Origin: Leifsonia xyli
Lineage (GTDB): Bacteria > Actinomycetota > Actinomycetes > Actinomycetales > Microbacteriaceae
Direction of reading: 5' to 3'
Assembly (NCBI GenBank): GCA_001647635.1
Contig: CP014761.1
Location: forward strand, 1,612,001 to 1,676,000
Length of the DNA: 64,000 nucleotides
Position numbers and translations under genes: made by a program. The notes beneath the pieces are model-generated. The model was given only the letters and a program-made list of their open reading frames with translations. It made no database searches and had not been told where the DNA came from. Shown here piece by piece: positions 1 to 8,663 of this stretch (position 1 is its first letter; every line of letters starts with the position of its first letter).

Positions 1-632
1 GCAGCTTCACCGAGTCCATCCGGGCCCAGCAGCACGAGTTCTCGAACCGGATGCACGCCCTCTCCGGGCTCCTCGAGCTGGGCCGCTCGGACGAGGCGTT
101 GAGCTATCTGACCGAGATCCGGGGCACCACCGCAGACCTGGACAACACCCTGCGAACGCACATCGGCGCGCCGATGGTGATCGGGCTGCTGCTGGGCAAG
201 GCGGCGGAGGCGAACGAGCGCGGCATCGAGCTCGTCGTCTCGCCGGATACCGACGTCTGCGAGGCACCGGACCGCGTGCAGGCGCTGACCACGATCCTCG
301 GCAACTTGATCGACAACGCCTTCGATGCCCTCGCGGGAGCTGCTGCACCGCGTCGCGTGGTCGTCGGCATCGTCGAGACGGCGCACTCGCTCACGGTGCG
401 GGTCTCCGACAACGGACCCGGGGTGCCGAGCGCCGATATCCCGCGGATCTTCGAGAACGGCTATACGACCAAGCGCGGTTCTCTGGTGCGGCACAGCGGT
501 CTCGGCCTCTCGCTCGTGCACTCCACGGTGACGAAGCTCGGCGGCACGGTCACGGTCTCCGGCGACGGCGGCGCGACCTTCGAGGTCGTCGTCCCGCGAT
601 CCGCGCCCACGGTCACCGAGGTGCGCTCGTGA
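1..632 (+). CDS. Sensor histidine kinase, CitA/DcuS type (5' partial)
   Basis: This is the C-terminal part of a membrane-sensor histidine kinase. The reading frame is open from the first bases, so the gene begins outside the window. The start shows the degenerate H-box typical of the CitA/DcuS family, with RAQQHEFSNRMHALSG holding the phospho-accepting His. After it come an N-box (LGNLIDNAFDAL), a G1 box (VSDNGPGVP) and a G2 region (HSGLGLSLVHS), which together form the HATPase domain. The stop overlaps the start of the response regulator gene by 4 bp (GTGA), so the two are translationally coupled. In this family the usual signals are C4-dicarboxylates or citrate. The sensor domain lies outside the window, so the ligand cannot be judged. 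Confidence 0.93.
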   Translation, partial: SFTESIRAQQHEFSNRMHALSGLLELGRSDEALSYLTEIRGTTADLDNTLRTHIGAPMVIGLLLGKAAEANERGIELVVSPDTDVCEAPDRVQALTTILGNLIDNAFDALAGAAAPRRVVVGIVETAHSLTVRVSDNGPGVPSADIPRIFENGYTTKRGSLVRHSGLGLSLVHSTVTKLGGTVTVSGDGGATFEVVVPRSAPTVTEVRS

Positions 633-1321
633 GCGAGAAGGAGCTGACGGTGCTGGTCGTCGACGACGACTTCCGGGTGGCGAGCGTCCACGTCGGCTTC
701 GTCGAGGCTGTTCCGGGGTTCCGGGTAGTCGGCGAGGCGCATACCGCGTCCGAGGCGCTGACGCTCGCCGAGTCACTGCACCCGGACGTGGTTCTGATCG
801 ACATCTACCTGCCCGATGGAGATGGTCTTCAGGTGGTGAGGAAGCTCCTCACCGCTCCGGCCCCTCCGGCGGTGATCGTCATCTCGGCGGCCAACGACAT
901 CCCCACCGTCCGGCTCGCCGTGCAGCTCGGCGCGCTCCACTATCTGGTCAAGCCGTTCGGCTTCGCGGAGCTGTCCGAGCGCCTGACGACGTTCCGAAAG
1001 GCGCACGAGAGCATCTCCGAGTTCGGCGTCGAGGCGACACAGCACGACATCGACCGCATCTTCGAGTTGATGCGTTCCAGCCCCGCCGCTCAGACCGAGG
1101 CGTTGCGCCGCCTGGCCCCCACGCTTCAAGCCGTCTACGACGCGGTGGCGTCACGATCGGAGAGCAGCTCAGCCACCGAGGTCGCCGCCGCGATCGGCGT
1201 GAGCCGGGCCACCGCGCAGCGCGCACTGTCACAGCTGGAGCAGAGCGAAGTCCTCAAGCTCGAACTGCGCTACGGGGCGACCGGTCGCCCCGAGCACCGC
1301 TACGCCGTCCGTCGGCGCTGA
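629..1321 (+). CDS. Response regulator, CitB/DcuR type
   Basis: A 230-residue response regulator that partners the upstream kinase through a GTGA overlap. The N-terminal receiver domain shows the acidic pocket (VVDDD near residue 11), the phospho-acceptor Asp58 in LIDIYLPDGDG and the conserved Lys in LVKPF. The C-terminal third holds a helix-turn-helix of the CitB/DcuR type (TEVAAAIGVSRATAQRAL). The whole layout matches DpiA/CitB regulators, which normally control uptake and use of citrate or dicarboxylates. No target transporter gene is visible downstream. The next gene starts 123 bp later and is functionally different, so the operon probably ends here. Confidence 0.93.
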   Translation: MSEKELTVLVVDDDFRVASVHVGFVEAVPGFRVVGEAHTASEALTLAESLHPDVVLIDIYLPDGDGLQVVRKLLTAPAPPAVIVISAANDIPTVRLAVQLGALHYLVKPFGFAELSERLTTFRKAHESISEFGVEATQHDIDRIFELMRSSPAAQTEALRRLAPTLQAVYDAVASRSESSSATEVAAAIGVSRATAQRALSQLEQSEVLKLELRYGATGRPEHRYAVRRR

Positions 1322-1444
1322 GCAGTCAACCTTTCGCCGCGACGCTTACCGCCGTTGTGCAGGAGTCGAGGAGCGAACGCATGATCAACGCCCAGGTAGG
1401 CTTCGTACCTTCGCCTGACGGATGCCGGTGGAAGGAGGCTCACA

Positions 1445-2017
1445 ATGCGCAAACTCGTCGTCGGCATCCTCGCGACAGGAGCCTTGGCGATCGGCGGTTG
1501 GCTGGCTGCGCCCAGCATCGTGGCGACGACGATGGCGGCGACCACGCCGTCGTCGAGTCCCACACCGGCCTGCCCGGCCGCGGCACCTGTCACCGTGGGG
1601 ACCATCGTCGTCCCCGCCGGTCCAGTCGCCGGCTTCTGCCAGTCCCAGCTGGTCATGGCCGCTCACATCATGAACGCGGCCCGCGACCAGGGGATCGGCA
1701 TGCACACTCAGGCGGTCGGCGTGATGACCGCGATCGGTGAGACGGGACTCCGCAACCTCGACTACGGCGACGCTGCCGGCCCGGACAGCCGTGGCCTCTT
1801 CCAGCAGCGTGACAACGGGGCGTGGGGTTCACTCGCCGACCGAATGGATCCTTATACCGCCGCGACGAACTTCTTCTCCAAGCTCACCACCATCGACGGA
1901 TGGCAGACGATGGAACCCTCCGCGCTCGCTCACGCTGTCCAGGTCAACTCCGACGCCGGCTACTACGCCCAGTACTGGGATCGGGCACAGACGATCGTCG
2001 CTGCCCTCGGCGGCTGA
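1445..2017 (+). CDS. Secreted lysozyme-like (transglycosylase-fold) protein
   Basis: A 190-residue exported protein. Residues 1-31 form a Sec signal sequence (MRKL, then a hydrophobic run). A short Ser/Thr/Pro linker and a roughly 125-residue domain follow. That domain contains MTAIGETGLRNLDYGD and SRGLFQQRDNGAWGS, which resemble the catalytic-Glu region and the GLFQQR/GLMQ-type motif of lysozyme-like domains in actinobacterial wall hydrolases. Glu in AIGETGL is the likely catalytic acid. An excellent ribosome binding site (GGAAGGAGG) sits just before the ATG. The protein probably cleaves or binds peptidoglycan. The exact family was assigned by motif memory and not by a search. Confidence 0.78.
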   Translation: MRKLVVGILATGALAIGGWLAAPSIVATTMAATTPSSSPTPACPAAAPVTVGTIVVPAGPVAGFCQSQLVMAAHIMNAARDQGIGMHTQAVGVMTAIGETGLRNLDYGDAAGPDSRGLFQQRDNGAWGSLADRMDPYTAATNFFSKLTTIDGWQTMEPSALAHAVQVNSDAGYYAQYWDRAQTIVAALGG

Positions 2018-2060
2018 GCGGCTTAGTGGCGTCTTATCGGTCGAAGGTAGGTTTGGCCTC

Positions 2061-2726
2061 ATGGTTTCCGACCGTCTCCGCGTGCTCCTCGTGGAGGACG
2101 ACCCGCGCCTCGGGCCGCTCATCGAGGACGTCCTCGCGGAGACCTACGACGTCGTCCGCGAGGTCGACGGCGAGGCCGGCCTCCGCCGGGGGCTGGCCGG
2201 CGTCTTCGACGTGATCGTCGTCGATCGCCGACTGCCGGGGCGGGACGGCGTGAGTGTCGTCCGCTCGTTGCGTGACGGCCGCGTCGTCGCACCGATCCTG
2301 ATGCTGACCGCCCTCGGCGCCGTGCAGGATCGCGTCGAAGGGCTCGACGCCGGGGCCAACGACTACCTCGTGAAGCCGTTCGAGTTCGACGAGCTCCTCG
2401 CCCGCCTGCGGGCGCTCACCCGGACGTTCACCGGCGAAGGACGCGAGCTGCCCATCGGCGAATGGCGGCTCTACCCCGATAGCCGCTGCATCTACTCTCC
2501 GTACGACGGCCGCATCCAGCTGACCGAACGGGAGAGCGCCCTGCTCCGGTTGTTCGCCGAGAACCCGCGACGCATCTTCAGCAGGTCGCAGATCCTCGAC
2601 GTCGTCTTCCAAGGCGACGAGCAACCCGGCACTGTCGACACGTACGTGCACTACCTCCGCCGCAAGACCGATCAGGAGATCATCACCACGGTCCGCGGCG
2701 AAGGCTACCGGCTGGGTCAGCCATGA
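2061..2726 (+). CDS. OmpR/PhoB-family response regulator
   Basis: A 221-residue regulator. The start was placed at the ATG giving MVSDRLRVLLVEDD, because upstream in-frame sequence overlaps the preceding gene and is not protein-like. The receiver domain has the acidic pair in VEDD, phospho-acceptor Asp55 in VVDRRLPG and Lys105 in YLVKPFEF. The C-terminal winged helix carries the usual OmpR features: LTERESALLRLF, the SRSQILDVVF helix and VDTYVHYLRRKTD before a final VRGEGYRLG. It overlaps the kinase gene downstream by 4 bp (ATGA), forming a two-gene operon. Confidence 0.95.
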   Translation: MVSDRLRVLLVEDDPRLGPLIEDVLAETYDVVREVDGEAGLRRGLAGVFDVIVVDRRLPGRDGVSVVRSLRDGRVVAPILMLTALGAVQDRVEGLDAGANDYLVKPFEFDELLARLRALTRTFTGEGRELPIGEWRLYPDSRCIYSPYDGRIQLTERESALLRLFAENPRRIFSRSQILDVVFQGDEQPGTVDTYVHYLRRKTDQEIITTVRGEGYRLGQP

Positions 2727-3700
2727 CCGACTCCCGCAACTCCGCATCCCGAGACGTCCGTCGCGCCTCCCGTGTCGTCGGGATGCAGCTGACGATCGCC
2801 TCCGGCGCCCTCGTCGTCGCGGCCATCGGCATCGCCTTCTTCGTCATCCTCGACGAGTTGCGACCCTCCGAGGTGAACGAGCCACCGAAGCCCGGCGAGC
2901 ACAAGATCTACATCGACACCACCGAGGCGATGGTCGCCCTGATCTCCGTCGGCGTCCTCGCGGTCATCATCGCCGGCGTCATGAGCATGATCGTCACCCG
3001 TCGAGCAGTCCGCCCGCTCGGGCGAGCGCTTGAGTTGCAACGTGATTTCGTCGCCGACGCCAGCCACGAGCTCCGCACCCCTCTCACCGCGCTCGACCTG
3101 CGCCTGCAGACGCTGCAACGACGGCTGGCGCCCGACGACCCTTCCGCGTCCACGGTCGCCGAGTTGCGTGCCGACGCGCGCAACCTGATCGACGTCGTCA
3201 ACGATCTGCTCCTCGCAGCGGACACGACGCGGGTGGTGGAGACCCGGCCGACGCCGTTCGCCGAACCGGTAGAGCGCGCCGTCGAGTCCCTCGCCGTGCT
3301 CGCCTCGGGCGCCGGCGTCCGACTGGACTTCCGCCGCGCGGCCGATCCGGAGACACGTTTCCCCGCTGCGAGCGTCCAACGATGCGCGACCGCACTGATC
3401 GACAACGCCGTGGCGCACTCCCCGTCCGGATCGAACGTCACCGTGACCGTCGGTCGGAGGAAGGGGTACGCGCTTCTCCGGGTCGCCGACCAGGGGTCGG
3501 GAATCGTCGGCATCGATCCGGCTCGCGTGTTCGACCGTTTCGCCCGCGCCGAGCCCTCCAATCCACGACACGAACGGACCAGCTACGGGATCGGGCTCGC
3601 GCTCGTGCGCGAGACGGCCGTCGGTTACGGCGGTGACGTCCGTGTCGTGTCGACGGGACCGACGGGCACCATCCTCGAGTTCCGGGTACCCGCGAGCTGA
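2723..3700 (+). CDS. Two-component sensor histidine kinase
   Basis: A 325-residue classical kinase partnered with the overlapping OmpR-type regulator. Membrane segments lie near residues 24-43 and 70-91 with a short extracellular loop of about 25 residues between them, so sensing is probably intramembrane or by contact. The H-box DASHELRTP places the phosphorylated His at residue 115. ATP-binding motifs follow: TALIDNAVAHS (N), VADQGSGI (G1) and YGIGLALVRE (G2). The small extracellular loop and the adjacent COG4705 membrane protein gene on the opposite strand are a recurrent pairing, which suggests a functional link. Confidence 0.94.
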   Translation: MTDSRNSASRDVRRASRVVGMQLTIASGALVVAAIGIAFFVILDELRPSEVNEPPKPGEHKIYIDTTEAMVALISVGVLAVIIAGVMSMIVTRRAVRPLGRALELQRDFVADASHELRTPLTALDLRLQTLQRRLAPDDPSASTVAELRADARNLIDVVNDLLLAADTTRVVETRPTPFAEPVERAVESLAVLASGAGVRLDFRRAADPETRFPAASVQRCATALIDNAVAHSPSGSNVTVTVGRRKGYALLRVADQGSGIVGIDPARVFDRFARAEPSNPRHERTSYGIGLALVRETAVGYGGDVRVVSTGPTGTILEFRVPAS

Positions 3701-3739
3701 CGGTTTCGACTGCTCCGGGCTCATGACCTGCAAGGCACG

Positions 3740-4567
3740 TCAGTCCTCGAGTGCAGCCTCCGGCTCCGCCGTCGGCGTGGCCGTCCGCGCGACCAAGCGG
3801 GGAGTCCGCCCGTTGCCCGTGACCGTCAGGTAGATGACCACCGCCACGATCGCGGCCAGGAAGAGGAGGCTGGTGACGATCGTCCCCAACCCGAGGCCGC
3901 CGTCCGTTGTCGGCTGCGAGAGGAAGTCGCCCAGGGAGGCCCCCAGCGGCCGGGTCAGGATATACGCGAGCCAGAACGCGACGATGGCGCCCAGCCGGAA
4001 CGCGAAGTGAGCGAGCGCGACGACCCCGATCGCCGCGGCGAAGACGATGACGGAGACCAGGTAGCCGAGGTCCAGCTGCTCGGCGAGGAGATCACCGGCC
4101 GCGGTGCCGAGAGCGAAAGTGAAGAGGATGGCGAGCCAGTAGAACGCCTCACGGCGGCGCGTCACGATCTCGTGGATGGACAGGCTCCGCTCCACGCCGT
4201 ACCAGACGGCGAACGTGACGGCGAGCGCGACGGCGAACACCGTCGTCGAAACACCCAGAGGTACGCCGAGGCCGTCGGTGAGGTTGTCGGTGATGAGGGT
4301 GCCGACGACGCTGATCAAGACCACCGTGAGCCAGTAGACGGCGGGGACATAGCGAGTGGTGCGGAACTGCGCCACAAGCGCGATCAGGAACAGCGCCGCC
4401 ATGACCACCGAGGTGAGCTGCGTGCCGAGATGAAGGCTGGTCGCGAGGAGGTCCGCCGCGGTCTCCCCCACCGTCGTGGCGAGGATCTTGATGGTCCAGA
4501 AAGACGCAGTCGGTTCCGGCACCTTGTTCTCACGCAGGGCCGCACGGTCGAGCTCGGTCACAGGCAC
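3740..4567 (-). CDS. COG4705-type integral membrane protein
   Basis: A 275-residue polytopic protein with about eight hydrophobic segments. It contains four divergent copies of one repeat, each centred on a polar motif inside a helix pair. Examples are IKILATTVGETAADLL near the N-terminus, LIT..LTDGLGVPLGVS, FTFALGTAAGDLLAEQL and LTRPLGASLGDFL. Conserved acidic and Thr/Gly residues in the middle of such repeats suggest an ion- or solute-conducting core. The family (COG4705) has no proven function that I can state. The gene is convergent with the two-component operon just upstream on the other strand. Confidence 0.85.
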   Translation of the reverse strand: MPVTELDRAALRENKVPEPTASFWTIKILATTVGETAADLLATSLHLGTQLTSVVMAALFLIALVAQFRTTRYVPAVYWLTVVLISVVGTLITDNLTDGLGVPLGVSTTVFAVALAVTFAVWYGVERSLSIHEIVTRRREAFYWLAILFTFALGTAAGDLLAEQLDLGYLVSVIVFAAAIGVVALAHFAFRLGAIVAFWLAYILTRPLGASLGDFLSQPTTDGGLGLGTIVTSLLFLAAIVAVVIYLTVTGNGRTPRLVARTATPTAEPEAALED

Positions 4568-4706
4568 TCCTTGTCCATGGGTCAGTCACACGGACGTTAG
4601 GAGAACCGTCGCAAGGAGCCGCTAAGAATGAGTGGCTCTGGCGACCCAGATTTTCGTGTGTCGTGTACGCACCGATTGCTACGCTGACCTCGACCCGGGA
4701 GGACCG

Positions 4707-5606
4707 TTGGGACTTTTTCGTCGCCGCAAGGAACAGCCGCAGGCCGCAGATCGCATCGAGTGGTTGACCGCTACCGCTCGGCGACTACTGGCGGAGCGCG
4801 GTATCGAGACCACCATCCACCACGGCGATCAGCCGGAGGATGTCACGCTTGTCGCCTCCGACACGCAGTTCTACCCGCTCTTCAACGCGTTCGCCAAGAC
4901 TCAGGGCGCCAGCGCAGAGCAGGCGACGCTGATCGTCACCGATCACATCAACAGCCTGGTCGACGCCGAGAGCACCCCCTCCGCAACAGACCTGTCGGCC
5001 GACGAGCTCCGGCAGCGGGTGCGGACTCGCATCCTGCCGGGTGGAGCGGGCGGCCCCGAAGGCCCGACCTTTCACTACGCGCGCCCGTTCGCGGGCGACC
5101 TCATCCTGGCGCTCTGCGTCGACTTCCCGACCACGGTCACGTACATCCACGATGACCAGGTCGACCAGCTCGCCCTGGGTCTGGAGGAGTTGTACGCCTT
5201 CGGTCAGTTGAACACCGACCAGGAGCCGATCGACGAGCGTATCGAGCCGTCGCCCGGCATCCACGTCGTCGCCGGTCAGTCGCTGTTCATCGCGTCCAAA
5301 GCGGCGAATCTTGCCGCGGTGCTCGGAGCTGCGCCGCTGGGGACGCTCTTCACCGTGCCCTACCGTCACATGATCATCGCGGTACCCGTCACTGGGCCGG
5401 CAACACTGGCCGCCGTCGAACAACTCGTCGGCCTGACGCAGCATGTGCTCAGCGAGGGACCACCGCCCGGCGGCGTGATCTCAGCCGACGTGTTGTTCTC
5501 GCGGAATCAGCAGGTCAGCCGAGTCTCATCGATGGATGAGAACGGCACGGTGTCGATCGTGGTCGACGACCGCCTCCAGGAAGCACTCGAGGAAGCGATC
5601 GGCTGA
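4707..5606 (+). CDS. Conserved hypothetical protein, possibly DUF1444-like
   Basis: A cytoplasmic protein of about 299 residues with no membrane segments. The start is taken at a TTG preceded by GGGAGG four bases upstream, giving MGLFRRRKEQP. An upstream GTG at 4632 would add 25 unconvincing residues. A central region with TYIHDDQVDQLALGLEELYAFGQLN resembles the part of DUF1444/YtpQ-like proteins in which a Tyr-Asp segment is followed by a helix ending in an Asn-Leu pair. I do not assign a function. The gene stands alone between two oppositely oriented genes. Confidence 0.75.
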   Translation: MGLFRRRKEQPQAADRIEWLTATARRLLAERGIETTIHHGDQPEDVTLVASDTQFYPLFNAFAKTQGASAEQATLIVTDHINSLVDAESTPSATDLSADELRQRVRTRILPGGAGGPEGPTFHYARPFAGDLILALCVDFPTTVTYIHDDQVDQLALGLEELYAFGQLNTDQEPIDERIEPSPGIHVVAGQSLFIASKAANLAAVLGAAPLGTLFTVPYRHMIIAVPVTGPATLAAVEQLVGLTQHVLSEGPPPGGVISADVLFSRNQQVSRVSSMDENGTVSIVVDDRLQEALEEAIG

Positions 5607-5634
5607 GCGGCCTCTGCCGCACTGTGCGGGCGAC

Positions 5635-5799
5635 CTACTGCTTGCGAATCGTGTAGAAGAAGGACAGCGCCGCACCGGCAATACCGAAGGGAAGCGCCAC
5701 CGGGAACAGCTGGGCCTCCGGATTTGCCAGCTGCACCAGGAGCAGCGCGAGGAACACCGCACCGCAGCCGCCGGCGATCCAGAGCACCCAGGAAGGCAT
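5635..5799 (-). CDS. Small two-helix membrane protein (54 aa)
   Basis: This short minus-strand frame encodes 54 residues beginning MPSWVLWIAGG and ending in FFYTIRKQ. Two hydrophobic helices (about residues 5-23 and 30-49) are joined by a short polar turn (ANPEAQ), and the C-terminus is basic. Codon choice is typical of the genome (strong third-position GC). It is too small for family recognition. It lies 17 bases behind the start of the next minus-strand gene region and may be cotranscribed with it. Confidence 0.6.
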   Translation of the reverse strand: MPSWVLWIAGGCGAVFLALLLVQLANPEAQLFPVALPFGIAGAALSFFYTIRKQ

Positions 5800-5836
5800 G
5801 GCCGGCCTCAGGACCGAAAGTCGCGGTCGCGGATCG

Positions 5837-6118
5837 TCACTCGACGCCCAACAAGCTCATGACCGCTTGCGCCGCGACGACGATCCCGATCACGGCGACC
5901 CCGCCAGCGACCGAGGCGCCGAACGCGATCAGGCCACGGCGGCTCCGGCGGCCGGCAACCGTCCCCCGATCGAATGACAGTCCGGAAACTTTGTCGATGT
6001 TGGGAGCAACGATCGCCACGAACGGTTCCTGCGGGTCGTCCGGCAGACCATATGGCAGAGGGCGGTCCCGACCGTCGGCTCGGAAGATTCCGTCCTTGTC
6101 TTCGCGCATCTCGATCAT
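5837..6118 (-). CDS. Hypothetical protein with C-terminal membrane anchor (93 aa)
   Basis: A 93-residue protein read from the ATG at the right end, which has a good Shine-Dalgarno (GGGAGGG) just upstream. The first 60 residues are soluble and acidic to neutral (MIEMREDKDGIFRADGRDR). The last 30 form one transmembrane helix (GLIAFGASVAGGVAVIGIVVAAQAV). The larger open frame extending further upstream on this strand is not protein-like and is ignored. Function is unknown. Confidence 0.6.
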   Translation of the reverse strand: MIEMREDKDGIFRADGRDRPLPYGLPDDPQEPFVAIVAPNIDKVSGLSFDRGTVAGRRSRRGLIAFGASVAGGVAVIGIVVAAQAVMSLLGVE

Positions 6119-6183
6119 GACGCCCTCCCATCCCCAGATGCTCGGAGCATAGGACAAGGCTGGGCGCGGCACCAGAAGCGCGG

Positions 6184-6575
6184 ATGATCGGCTCAACGGA
6201 GCTGACCGCGATGCTGGGCGTCGAGCCGTCCGAGCAGCATGAGGGCGGCGACCTGATGGCACCCGACGACCCGTCGTTCGGAACTTATGACCTGGCCATC
6301 TGGAACCTCTACCCACCGAGGAGCGAGCTTGACGACGATCCGACGGGAGTTGCGGTCCTTCGCTGGGTCGTCGAGCGGCTGGTAGGGAAAGGGGACATCC
6401 TTCGAGCCCTCCGACCCGACTACGAGTTCGACCTGAGCTGGTGGGACAATCCACTGACTGGAGAACCGATGTGATGTTGCCTATCGATCTTCTCCAGCAC
6501 ATCGCAGCCCTGGGTGTCGATTTAACGATTGGCTTCGGTCCGGCCAATGACCGGTCCGAAGACATCATCGACTGA
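6184..6575 (+). pseudogene. Broken DUF4279-like gene
   Basis: The first frame (6184-6474) encodes 96 residues with ELTAMLGVEPSEQHEGGDL, then a W-x-L segment (LAIWNLYPP) and a C-terminal WWDNPLTGEPM. This matches the core of DUF4279-like domains, in which T-ELL-G-xxPT is followed by GD and a W-S/L strand. The expected last helix and strand are missing. They are encoded in another frame from an ATG at 6474 to a stop at 6575 (MLPIDLLQHIAALGVDLTIG). The usual first beta strand upstream is also absent. I therefore read this as a gene truncated at its start and frameshifted near 6472. Two overlapping small genes is the alternative. Confidence 0.55.
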
Positions 6576-6644
6576 CGTGTGGGATGACGGCCCAACCTAC
6601 CCCCATCCGGCGCGGGCTTGGTTGTACTCGGTAGAGTCAGCGCC

Positions 6645-6899
6645 ATGAAGGAGCCTCGAAGCGACCGGCGCTGGTATCGCGTGCTCTTCGGGAAGCCTCG
6701 CATCCGCCATGGTGTCGTTTGGCTGGCCATGGCCGTGGTCGGACTGTTTTGGGCGATCACTGGCGACGGGAACCTGTTGAGGTATCTCCTCGTCGCCCTG
6801 TGGACTGTGGGCGGAGCGACAATGCTCACGATCGCGGTGCGGGACCTCCGCCATGGCCGGGGCGCGTACGCTAGCCCCACCTTCGACCTGCAGGACTGA
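6645..6899 (+). CDS. Small membrane protein (84 aa)
   Basis: An 84-residue protein from the ATG giving MKEPRSDRRWYR. A basic N-terminus is followed by two hydrophobic helices (about residues 24-40 and 45-63) and a basic/polar tail (RDLRHGRGAY). An earlier in-frame GTG is possible but lacks a ribosome binding site. I do not recognise the family. It sits in the cluster of small genes bordering the tRNA-Ser integration site and may belong to an older island remnant. Confidence 0.55.
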   Translation: MKEPRSDRRWYRVLFGKPRIRHGVVWLAMAVVGLFWAITGDGNLLRYLLVALWTVGGATMLTIAVRDLRHGRGAYASPTFDLQD

Positions 6900-6901
6900 G
6901 C

Positions 6902-6991
6902 GCTACGGCCCTCTGCGGCCGCGATGAGGATGCGCAGACGCAGCCCGATGCCGTTTCAGTTGCCGCGCGGGTCGTCGGCTACGCGGTCTGA
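6902..6991 (+). pseudogene. Possible C-terminal tail of a lost integrase (left copy)
   Basis: The frame ending at 6991 reads DEDAQTQPDAVSVAARVVGYAV before a stop. Its last residues GYAV, the stop and the following hairpin match the end of the integrase remnant at 9548. This suggests that an earlier element with a related integrase once occupied the left side of the same tRNA site. Only about 30 codons are visible and the catalytic region is gone, so the call is weak. Confidence 0.35.
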
Positions 6992-7074
6992 CCCGCACGC
7001 GAAAGGCCCCGACCTCTCAGTGTTCACGCGAGAGTCGGGGTCTTTGCGTTGGCGGTACCGGTGGGATTTGAACC
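6977..7074 (+). repeat. Left 98-bp direct repeat with attachment core
   Basis: This 98-bp stretch recurs at 9534-9631 with about 10 mismatches. The last 25 bases (7050-7074) are identical to the 3' end of the intact tRNA-Ser gene and are the likely attachment core. The rest holds the end of an integrase frame and a terminator-like hairpin. It is the classic arrangement left by site-specific integration into a tRNA gene. Confidence 0.85.
7002..7044 (+). terminator. Terminator-like hairpin in left repeat
   Basis: AAAGGCCCCGAC pairs with GTCGGGGTCTTT, extended by CTCTC/GAGAG with one bulge. A flanking T-rich end suggests an intrinsic terminator behind the lost integrase. The right copy at 9559-9601 keeps the hairpin despite several substitutions, although not all of the pairing is Watson-Crick. 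Confidence 0.55.
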
Positions 7075-7309
7075 TAAAAAGTGAGCGCGGGAACAGCTGA
7101 GAGCGCCCATGGAATCCCTGATCAAGAGCGGGATTTGCTCAAGGGTGGACCAGGATGGGCTGGGATGTTTCCGGATCAAACGGGGAGAAAAGGGGGAGCG
7201 AGATCCGATCACGTCGGCGGACCCCACGCTGAACGAGGCGGCGCAGCGCACCTTCTCGGGCTGCGGAGGACAGTCGGTGAATCGCGTTGATGGCGGATAC
7301 TGTTTGGTC

Positions 7310-8472
7310 ATGATTCAGGAGAAGGCCCTGGAGGTGTACGCCTACATCGAGAACTGGTGGGGCGAACCTCTCACGCCAGCTCTCGTGTCACGCATAGCGG
7401 AAGCTCCGTGGCAGCATCTCCTCGCCTTCAGAGATCAATGGCCCGACCTCTACTACTTCTATCGAACCGGGCATCTGGACGAACTGGGGCCGGGCCAGTT
7501 GAGACCAACCTTCGGCCGGCTAGGAGCAAAAACCGCACTGAGCGCCGCCACCCAACTGCTCCTATACGTGGACGAACAGGTGTTGGACGCGAGCTTTCTT
7601 TCACCCCTCGATCCGATCTCGGAGCGCGATGACTCACCCGAAGCCCGTTTCGCTGTAGAACAGCTGCTCCTATGGATGGTTGAAACCCGACCTCTTGTCG
7701 AAAACGGATCAATACTGTTTTCTGGCAAACACCGTGCGCGACATCCCTCGGTAAGTGAGAAGGCGAACTGGGGTGTGCGCAACTCCCGAATCGCAGACTG
7801 GGAGGACTCCGAACTCGGGGTTTGGATCCCGAGATGCTTGGCGAAGAGCTCTATCGGCTCTCCTGGGACCTCGGCGGCAACGTGCTGGCTGTTCTCGACA
7901 GGGGAGCCAACCCTCTCGCCCTATCGAGAGCCGAAGAGACCTATTACAGACTTACCCTCGGAGACCTGCCGGTCGGGGACAACCGTGTGACGCAACTGAC
8001 AACCCTTGCGAGGTTCGATGTGCCGAACCTTCGAACGAATATCGGCGCAGTCGTTGCACTACGCCGCGATGAGGAAGCGTTCGCCACCTGGCGATCTACC
8101 CTGAAGAGCGCAATGCTCATGGTCGACGGCATCCCGGAAGATGCCAACGCAATCCGTGCCGCTCAGGCAAACCTCGCTGAAGAACTAAACGATGCCCTTG
8201 CTGTAGTTGAAGGCAGGACGCGCCGTTCCCCTGCCCTCGGGGCGCTGGTCGAAGGGTCGAAGGGACTTGCCTTCGCCGGAATAGGCGTAGGGGTAGGTGC
8301 CAGCGTCTCCCTGGCAGCGGGGAATCCAATCCTCGGAACAGCGGCCGGCCTGGCGAGCACGATTAGCTCGAAGGCCGCGGAAACCGTGGCAGCTTACGTG
8401 AAAAATCGGAGGGAGCAGAGGCGCTCTCGCGCCATCTGGGATGTGACGATGAGCTTCCGAGATCCATCGTGA
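7310..8472 (+). pseudogene. Unrecognised island gene, frameshifted near 7820
   Basis: The frame from ATG 7310 (MIQEKALEVYAYIENWWGE) runs to about 7820 and loses its protein-like character there. A second frame continues from TTG 7822 to a stop at 8472. Joined across the ggggttt run they give roughly 387 residues. The N-terminal 170 residues are alpha-helical and soluble. The middle is a helical region rich in Arg and Glu. Near the C-terminus a Gly/Ala-rich hydrophobic segment (GLAFAGIGVGVGASVSLAAG) precedes a basic tail. Third-position GC is lower than in neighbours, which fits recent acquisition. I recognise no family. Cargo of this kind on small tRNA islands is often defence-related, but nothing here proves it. 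Two separate overlapping genes is the alternative. Confidence 0.5.
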
Positions 8473-8663
8473 TTCGAATCACAGGGACCGCTCTCTTGAT
8501 GGTCACGGCGGCCGAGAACGCCTCCTGATGGGGGTGGAGCGGCCCTTCCGGGGGAGAGGATCACTGTCGGGAGGAGTGCGCCGCTGCTCGTCAACGCCGC
8601 GATCTTGACTGCCCTTCGCCAGCGATGGCACTCGAAAAGACCGAGGCCGGATGCTTGGCTGAC

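Noticed and set aside
4632-4706. Upstream GTG start for the gene at 4707
   Set aside because: The 25 extra residues look untranslated and the TTG at 4707 has the better ribosome binding site.
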